DNA from: Oxalobacteraceae bacterium
GTDB lineage: Bacteria > Pseudomonadota > Gammaproteobacteria > Burkholderiales > Burkholderiaceae_D
Direction: 5' to 3'
Length of the DNA: 48,860 nucleotides
Assembly: GCA_021768485.1 (NCBI GenBank)
Contig: JAIZVZ010000023.1
Span: forward strand, 1-48,860
In this document: piece after piece, positions 43,714 through 48,860 of the stretch
Position numbering within the stretch: position 1 is the first letter of the stretch
How the letters are laid out: the number at the start of each line of letters is the position of its first letter
Made by a program: the position numbers and the translations under genes
Notes under the pieces: generated by a model
Seen by the model: the letters and a program-made list of their open reading frames with translations, nothing else
What the model was told of the DNA's origin: nothing
Databases searched by the model: none

Positions 43714-45312
43714 TCAGTGCGCGCCGCTGGCGCCGGAAGGCGCTTTGACCTTGTCGGCGAACCACAGCAATAGAATGCAACCGAACAGGATGGCCGCGAC
43801 AATATAGAAGCAGTCGTTATACGCCATCACATAGGCTTCGCGCCGCACGATATTGTCGACCGCCTTCAAGGCCTGATCGGCCGCGCTGGCCGGATCGGTG
43901 CCGCTGGCCACGAACGATTGCGTCAACTGGTCCAGGCGCAGCCGGGTGGCGTCCGATAAATTCGTCACCGCTTCGCCGATGCGCTGCGAATGAAAGTGCT
44001 CGCGGGCCGTCAGTGCCGTTGCCAGCAAGGCGATGCCGATCGAACCGCCGAGATTGCGCGTCATGTTGAACAGGCTCGAAGCCGACGGCATGTCTTTCGG
44101 CGCAATGCCCTGCATGGCGAAATTCGACAGCGTCAGCATGATGAAAGGCTGGCCGACCGCGCGCACCACTTGCGACCACAGCAGCTGGTCATAACCGGTG
44201 GTGGCATCCATGTAGGAATTCATCAGGCACGAAATGCCGAACACCGCCAGCCCGATCGAGCAGAGGATGCGGTTATCGATCTTGGCCGACAGCTTGGCGG
44301 CAAACGGCATCACCAGCAATTGCGGCAGGCCGACCCACATGATGACCTCGCCGATCTGCATCGGCGTGTACTGGGCGATCTGCCCCAGATAAAGCGGCAG
44401 CAAAAAGGACGAGCCGTACAAAGCCATGCCGGTTACCGCCGACAGTGCGGTGGCCACCAGAAAATTGCGCTGCCCATAGAGCTTCAGGTTGACGAAAGGC
44501 TCGGAGCGCATCGAACTGGTCAGCACCCAGCCGAGCAGACCGAAAATGGCCAGGCCGGCGAACGTGATCACGAAGGTCGAATCGAACCAGTCCTTGGTAT
44601 TGCCCTCTTCGAGGAAAATCGTCAGCGAACCGAGGCCCAGCGCCATCAGGGCGATGCCTAGCCAGTCGGCCGCCAGCAGCAGCTTGAGTTCGATTTTCTC
44701 GCGGTTCAGGCCGTAGCCGATGCCGGCCACCAGCAGCACGCCGGGCACCCAGTTGATATAGAAAATCGAGGGCCAGCCGTACAGCTCGCTCAGATAGCCG
44801 CCGAAGGTCGGCCCCAGGGCCGGCGCCAGCGTTGCCGTCAGGCCGAACAGCGCCAGGCCGGTGGCGCGCTTGCTGGGCGGCAGCTTGGTCAGCACCAGCG
44901 TCATCGCCATCGGAATCAGGGCGCCGCCGGTAAAGCCTTGCATCATGCGGAACACGATCATGCTCTGCAAATTCCAGGCGCTGCCGCATAGCGACGAAAA
45001 CAGCACGAACAGCGCGGTCGTGCCCATCATGTAGCCGCGCACGCCAAATACGCGGCACAGCAGCGCGGCCAGCGGAATGACCACGATTTCGGCGCACAGA
45101 TAGGCGGTCGAGATCCAGGAGCCCTCTTCTTGCGTGGCCGCCAGCGTGCCCAGAATATCCTTGAGCGACGAATTGGTGATCTGGATATCGAGTACGGCCA
45201 TGAAAGCGCCGAGCATGCCGGCGGCGACCGCGATCCAGGTACGCATATCGATTTTTTCAGCGGCTTGCGCCGCCATCGGCGACCGCTGGAGATCGGAAAC
45301 GGAATTGCTCAC
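43714..45312 (-). CDS. emrB: EmrB/QacA-type MFS drug exporter (DHA2 family, 14 helices)
   Basis: A 532-residue inner-membrane exporter with about 14 hydrophobic helices. The first helix has MLGAFMAVLDIQITNSSL, the DHA2 motif D1 equivalent (LDxTIVNVAL). Motif A is in VFGVRGYMMGTTALF, and motif C is LAPALGPTFGGYLSE. The start is GTG at 45312, nine bases after the emrA stop; the emrA TAA is part of the TAAGGGCGG binding site, so translation is coupled. It is the MFS component of a three-part pump with EmrA and the OprM-type channel. Confidence 0.95.
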   Translation of the reverse strand: MSNSVSDLQRSPMAAQAAEKIDMRTWIAVAAGMLGAFMAVLDIQITNSSLKDILGTLAATQEEGSWISTAYLCAEIVVIPLAALLCRVFGVRGYMMGTTALFVLFSSLCGSAWNLQSMIVFRMMQGFTGGALIPMAMTLVLTKLPPSKRATGLALFGLTATLAPALGPTFGGYLSELYGWPSIFYINWVPGVLLVAGIGYGLNREKIELKLLLAADWLGIALMALGLGSLTIFLEEGNTKDWFDSTFVITFAGLAIFGLLGWVLTSSMRSEPFVNLKLYGQRNFLVATALSAVTGMALYGSSFLLPLYLGQIAQYTPMQIGEVIMWVGLPQLLVMPFAAKLSAKIDNRILCSIGLAVFGISCLMNSYMDATTGYDQLLWSQVVRAVGQPFIMLTLSNFAMQGIAPKDMPSASSLFNMTRNLGGSIGIALLATALTAREHFHSQRIGEAVTNLSDATRLRLDQLTQSFVASGTDPASAADQALKAVDNIVRREAYVMAYNDCFYIVAAILFGCILLLWFADKVKAPSGASGAH

Positions 45313-45321
45313 GGGCCGCCC

Positions 45322-46485
45322 TTAATTGATCAGGGCTTTGTTGCCGCGATCGCTCAGGTCAATCTCGACCAGGGCCGACATGCCCGGCACCAGGCGGCCA
45401 TGCAAGGCTTGCAGATCGGCCGGCTGAAACACGATCTTGACCGGTACCCGCTGCACGATCTTGGTGAAGTTACCGGTCGCGTTATCGGCCGGCAGCAGCG
45501 AAAACTGGGCACCGGAAGCCGGCGAGAAGCTGTCGATCTTGCCCTTCAAGAGCTTGCCGTCGAGGGCATCGACTTCGACCGTGACGCTTTGACCGGGACG
45601 CAGCTTGGCCAGCTGGGTTTCCTTGAAGTTGGCATTGACCCAGACATCGTCCTCGACAATGGCCGCCACTTGCTGGCCAGCCTGCAGGCGGGCGCCGACT
45701 TCGAGCGAACGCTTGCCGACGCGGCCGGCAACCGGGGCCAGGATGCGGTTATACGCTTGTTGCAGCTGAGCATCTTTTAACTGGACTTGCAAGACCTTGA
45801 CCTGGGCCTGCACGATGTCGCGCGCCGCCGTGGCCGCCGCGATCTGCGCCTTGGCCGCCGTCACGGCGTCACCGCGCGCGGCCAGATCGGCCGCCGCCGC
45901 CGTATTGGTGGCATTGGCGGCGTCGACTTCGGCTTTCGAGACGGCTTTCATTTGCGTCGTATACAGTTGGCCGTAACGCGCCGCATCCTGTTTCGCGCGC
46001 AGCAATTGCGCACTCGATTGCGCCACTTGCGCCACGGCCGAACCGGCTTGCGCCTTGGCCTGGGCAATTTGCGCCTCGGCCTGGATCACCTGCTGCGAGG
46101 TGGCGGCGATCTGCGCCTGGATCTGTTCGATTTTCAGGTGCTGATCGGCCGGATCGAGTTCGGCCAGCAAATCGCCCTGCTTGACCACCTGGTTATCCTG
46201 CACCAGCACGCGGGTGACGACGCCGGCCACGCGGCTCGATACCGGATGGACATGCCCGCTCAGGTAGGCATTGTCGGTTTCGACGAAAAACGTGCTGCGC
46301 CACCACATGCGACCGCCGGCGGCCAGGGCAGCCAGCGCGATAATGCCCACAATAACCATGACACGGCGATTGGGCGGCGGCGGGACCGCTGCCGCCGCAG
46401 GGCTGGCCGTGGCAGCAGCGGGCGCGGCTGGCGTGATGTGCAACGATGGCGCGACAGGCTCGATAGGGCGTGGTTGATTTGACAT
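45322..46485 (-). CDS. emrA: EmrA-type membrane fusion protein (HlyD family)
   Basis: A 387-residue periplasmic adaptor. A single membrane helix (about residues 42-60) follows a Pro/Ala-rich cytoplasmic start. The lipoyl half is FFVETDNAYLSGHVHPVSSRVAGVV, then a long alternating coiled coil (residues about 120-230, rich in Ala/Gln) and the second lipoyl/beta-barrel part with YNRILAPVAGRVGKRSLEVG and GQSVTVEVDALDG. ATG 46485 follows TGGAA; the upstream frame lacks support. It is the first gene of the efflux operon, downstream of a strong promoter and operator. Confidence 0.95.
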   Translation of the reverse strand: MSNQPRPIEPVAPSLHITPAAPAAATASPAAAAVPPPPNRRVMVIVGIIALAALAAGGRMWWRSTFFVETDNAYLSGHVHPVSSRVAGVVTRVLVQDNQVVKQGDLLAELDPADQHLKIEQIQAQIAATSQQVIQAEAQIAQAKAQAGSAVAQVAQSSAQLLRAKQDAARYGQLYTTQMKAVSKAEVDAANATNTAAAADLAARGDAVTAAKAQIAAATAARDIVQAQVKVLQVQLKDAQLQQAYNRILAPVAGRVGKRSLEVGARLQAGQQVAAIVEDDVWVNANFKETQLAKLRPGQSVTVEVDALDGKLLKGKIDSFSPASGAQFSLLPADNATGNFTKIVQRVPVKIVFQPADLQALHGRLVPGMSALVEIDLSDRGNKALIN

Positions 46486-46524
46486 GCGACGTTCCAGACT
46501 GATGAAAAAAGTGAATGATGGCTC

Positions 46525-46553
46525 ATTATTGGACAAGAAAATCGCCTTGTCAA
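46525..46553 (-). promoter_or_regulatory. Sigma-70 promoter of the emrA-emrB-OprM operon
   Basis: On the minus strand a perfect TTGACA (46553-46548), a 17-bp spacer and AATAAT (46530-46525) lie about 40 bp before the emrA start. The TetR-type operator abuts the -35 box. Confidence 0.88.
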
Positions 46554-46554
46554 G

Positions 46555-46578
46555 AAATGAAACGATTGCATTTCATTT
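46555..46578. promoter_or_regulatory. Candidate TetR operator in the divergent region
   Basis: AAATGAAA and TTTCATTT are a perfect 8-bp inverted repeat with an 8-bp spacer. It abuts the -35 of the efflux promoter on one side and overlaps a plausible tetR promoter (TTGCAT at 46566-46571, 17-bp spacer, TACATT at 46589-46594) on the other. One bound dimer could therefore control both directions. Confidence 0.65.
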
Positions 46579-46640
46579 GGATCTGCACTACATTAGCAGT
46601 ATTCCCCTACTTCTGATGATGCTTTTTCAGGCAAACGACC

Positions 46641-47351
46641 ATGAGCGCACTCCTCCCTCCCATGCCGGAACTGGACCCGATCGAAACCGACAGCGTCGCC
46701 GTCATCTGCCCGATCGCCGCCCTGCATTGCGCCGGTCGCCCCAAACAGAGCGACGTCGAGGCCCGCACCCACCATCTGATGGCGATTGCCGCCAACCTGT
46801 TTCTGAAACACGGTTACGGCAGGGTCAGCCTGGAAGCGATCGCGCGCGATGCCCATGTCGCGGTACGCACCATTTACGTCAAGTTCGGCGGCAAGTCAGG
46901 CCTGTTCAATGCCGTCATCAGCGCCGCCCGCGAACGTTTTTTCGAGGGCTTGTCCGAAATGGACACCGACCAGCGGCCGCTGGAAACGATTCTGACCGAC
47001 TTTGGCGTGCGTTTTCTGAATATGGCCATGACCCCGCATGCGCTGCGCATCCAGCGCATCGTCGCCGCCGAGGCCGGCAACAACCCCGATCTGGCGCGCG
47101 CCTTCTTCAAGGCCGGTCCGGGCCTGACGCGCGGCATCCTGGCGCGCTTTTTTTCGCGCCCCGAGATCCGGGTGCGCTTTCGCGAAGCATTGTCGAACGA
47201 AGTACTGGCCGCTCACCTGACCAATTGCCTGCTCGGCGACCAGGTGGCGCGCCTGCTGGCCGAACCGGAACATGAGCTCAGCGAGGCGGAACTCAAAGCC
47301 AAGGTCGCATTCGGGCTCGACCTGTTTTTGCACGGCACGCTCAAGCACTGA
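46641..47351 (+). CDS. TetR-family transcriptional regulator of the efflux operon
   Basis: A 236-residue regulator. The N-terminal 35 residues are a nonconserved extension. The helix-turn-helix is in FLKHGYGRVSLEAIARDAHVAVRTIYVKFGGK (about residues 54-85), and a C-terminal AefR-type ligand domain follows (ETILTDFGVRFLNMAMTPHALR...). It is divergent from emrA across the operator, so the natural model is a repressor of the pump and of itself, released by an unknown ligand. Confidence 0.92.
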   Translation: MSALLPPMPELDPIETDSVAVICPIAALHCAGRPKQSDVEARTHHLMAIAANLFLKHGYGRVSLEAIARDAHVAVRTIYVKFGGKSGLFNAVISAARERFFEGLSEMDTDQRPLETILTDFGVRFLNMAMTPHALRIQRIVAAEAGNNPDLARAFFKAGPGLTRGILARFFSRPEIRVRFREALSNEVLAAHLTNCLLGDQVARLLAEPEHELSEAELKAKVAFGLDLFLHGTLKH

Positions 47352-47489
47352 CGATACTACACGAATTCCGGAAAACGCCGGCCTGCCGGCCGCCGGCGCC
47401 ACCGCGGCCGCCCCCTGCGCGGCCGGCAAGGCGGGCTATTCTCGCTTATACTGCCAGGCTTGAACCAGCCACTCTCAAAGCGAGCAAAC

Positions 47490-48362
47490 ATGACGCAACA
47501 CAGTCCGGGCGCCGGCGCGCCGCGCTTTCAAGGATCGACCACCTACGTTGCCACCGACGATATCAAACTGGCCGTCAATGCCAGCCTGACGCTGCAGCGC
47601 CCGCTGCTGATCAAGGGCGAGCCGGGCACCGGCAAGACCATGCTGGCCGAAGAAGTGGCGAGCGCGCTCGACATGCCGCTGCTGCAGTGGCACATCAAGT
47701 CGACCACCAAGGCCCAGCAAGGGCTGTACGAATACGATGCCGTCTCGCGCCTGCGCGACTCGCAGCTCGGCGACCCGCGGGTGCAGGACATCAACAACTA
47801 CATCATCAAGGGCGTGCTGTGGCAAGCTTTTCTGGCCGACGAACCGGTGGTGCTGCTGATCGACGAGATCGACAAGGCCGATATCGAGTTTCCCAACGAT
47901 TTGCTGCGCGAACTGGACCGCATGGAATTCTATGTCTACGAAACGCGGCAAATGGTGGTGGCCAAGCACCGGCCGCTGGTTATCATCACCTCCAACAATG
48001 AAAAGGAATTGCCGGACGCGTTTTTGCGGCGCTGCTTTTTCCATTACATCCAGTTTCCCGACAAAGCCACCATGGAGCAGATCGTCGCCGTCCATTTCCC
48101 GCACCTGAAACAGGATTTGCTGGGGGCGGCGCTGCAGGTGTTTTACGACGTGCGCAACCTGAACGGGATCAAGAAAAAACCGTCGACCTCGGAATTGATC
48201 GACTGGCTCAAGCTGCTGCTGGCAGAAGGCATCGCGCTCGAGGCCTTGCGCGGCAAGGACGGCAAGACCATCGTGCCGCCGCTCGGCGGGGCGCTGCTCA
48301 AGAACGAGCAGGATGTGCAGCTGTTCGAGCGCCTCGTGGCCATGACGCGCGCGGCTCGCTGA
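47490..48362 (+). CDS. MoxR-family AAA+ ATPase
   Basis: A 290-residue AAA+ protein. Walker A is KGEPGTGKT, Walker B is VLLIDEIDKAD, sensor 1 is VIITSNNEKELPDAF and the arginine finger region is FLRRCFFHYI. The segment TKAQQGLYEYDAVSRLRD is typical of the MoxR subgroup that works with a VWA-domain partner to remodel or insert metal into client enzymes. A VWA gene would be expected downstream, but the window ends after the next gene. ATG 47490 is preceded by a weak GAG. Confidence 0.93.
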   Translation: MTQHSPGAGAPRFQGSTTYVATDDIKLAVNASLTLQRPLLIKGEPGTGKTMLAEEVASALDMPLLQWHIKSTTKAQQGLYEYDAVSRLRDSQLGDPRVQDINNYIIKGVLWQAFLADEPVVLLIDEIDKADIEFPNDLLRELDRMEFYVYETRQMVVAKHRPLVIITSNNEKELPDAFLRRCFFHYIQFPDKATMEQIVAVHFPHLKQDLLGAALQVFYDVRNLNGIKKKPSTSELIDWLKLLLAEGIALEALRGKDGKTIVPPLGGALLKNEQDVQLFERLVAMTRAAR

Positions 48363-48369
48363 GGCCGCC

Positions 48370-48860
48370 ATGATCGCGCCAAAACCGACGACCTTGCAGC
48401 TGCACGGGGTGCAGCTCGAACCATTGACGCAGGACCACGCCGACGGTCTGGCGCGCGCCGCCGCCGACGGCGCGCTGTGGACGCTGACGGTGACCTCGGT
48501 GCCGGAAATCGAAAACACCGCCGCCTACATCGCCAAGGCGCTGCAAATGCAGCAAGAGGGCTCGCGGCTGCCGTTCGCGGTACGCGACCTGGCCAGCGGC
48601 GCGATCGTCGGCAGCACCAGCTTTCACGATATCGTGCCGGAACTGGACCGCCTCGAGATCGGCTACACCTGGTACGCCCAAAGCTGGCAGCGCAGCCATC
48701 TGAACACCAGCTGCAAATTGCTGTTGCTCGCTCACGCCTTCGATACGCTCGGCTGCGCCGTGGTCGGACTGCGCACCGATCACCTCAATTTCGCCTCGCA
48801 GCGCGCGATCGAGCGGCTCGGCGCCAGACGCGACGGCGTGCTGCGCCACCATGCGCTGCG
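48370..48860 (+). CDS. GNAT-family N-acetyltransferase, C-terminally truncated by the window
   Basis: 163 codons are visible. The sequence follows the RimJ/RimL-like pattern: VQLEPLTQDHADGLARAA, then LPFAVRDLASGAIVGSTSFH, then LEIGYTWYAQSWQRSHLNTS and LRTDHLNFASQRAIERLGAR. It begins 7 bp after the MoxR stop and is probably co-transcribed. The acetyl acceptor is unknown. Confidence 0.88.
   Translation, partial: MIAPKPTTLQLHGVQLEPLTQDHADGLARAAADGALWTLTVTSVPEIENTAAYIAKALQMQQEGSRLPFAVRDLASGAIVGSTSFHDIVPELDRLEIGYTWYAQSWQRSHLNTSCKLLLLAHAFDTLGCAVVGLRTDHLNFASQRAIERLGARRDGVLRHHAL

Overview
The window looks like a chromosomal segment of a high-GC betaproteobacterium, most likely a Burkholderiales member of the Oxalobacteraceae (Massilia/Janthinobacterium/Duganella type). 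This placement is inferred from base composition, codon use and gene content (rpsP-rimM-trmD order, etfBA next to an acyl-CoA dehydrogenase, many GGDEF/PAS/TPR signalling proteins, secreted hydrolases, a TonB receptor). It rests on no database search. I saw no rRNA, tRNA, CRISPR array, prophage or insertion sequence.

Layout. 1-950 (minus) carries the ribosome/tRNA maturation operon rpsP-rimM-trmD, cut at the window edge. 1.3-2.3 kb holds a TM2 membrane protein and a secreted DUF4864 protein. 2.4-6.1 kb (minus) is an electron-transfer flavoprotein/acyl-CoA dehydrogenase operon. 6.3-10.5 kb (minus) has a TusA-like protein, alaS and a glycerophosphodiesterase. 10.9-16.3 kb is a signalling block: a receiver-TPR protein, a haem-oxygenase-like putative di-iron protein, and a PAS-GGDEF-EAL protein with altered EAL residues. 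16.6-20.4 kb has glnS and an orphan CHASE histidine kinase. 20.6-26.9 kb is a mixed run: a DUF1399-like protein, an MFS exporter overlapping a DUF1345 membrane protein, a GIY-YIG-like protein, an HPF-like protein, a cNMP-GGDEF protein and sbcB. pyrF follows on the minus strand, with a possible 3' small RNA. 28.3-30.4 kb is a lemA-TPM-TPM operon. 30.5-34.3 kb has an SDR, a small heat-shock protein with a sigma-32-type promoter, a divergent 36-residue cysteine-rich ORF with its own terminator, a PHB-depolymerase-type esterase and a four-cysteine zinc-ribbon-like protein. 34.4-40 kb (minus) has an S1/P1 nuclease, a lipoprotein 5'-nucleotidase and a TonB-dependent receptor. 40.9-47.4 kb has a small membrane protein, a 73-residue secreted peptide and an emrA-emrB-OprM efflux operon, divergent from a TetR regulator across a well-formed promoter/operator. 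The window ends with a MoxR ATPase and a truncated GNAT acetyltransferase.

How genes fit together. The efflux operon and its TetR gene form one regulatory unit. The S1/P1 nuclease and 5'-nucleotidase could act in series on external nucleic acid. Three proteins point to c-di-GMP signalling, and two signalling domains carry substitutions at catalytic or phosphorylation positions. Two loci (26.97-27.06 kb minus, 32.09-32.24 kb plus) combine a UCC-rich anti-Shine-Dalgarno tract with a strong intrinsic terminator and may be regulatory RNAs.

A recurrent feature is short perfect or near-perfect tandem repeats (units of 7-17 bp), often at gene ends or between genes. I count more than a dozen loci, which suggests slippage-driven expansion is frequent in this genome.
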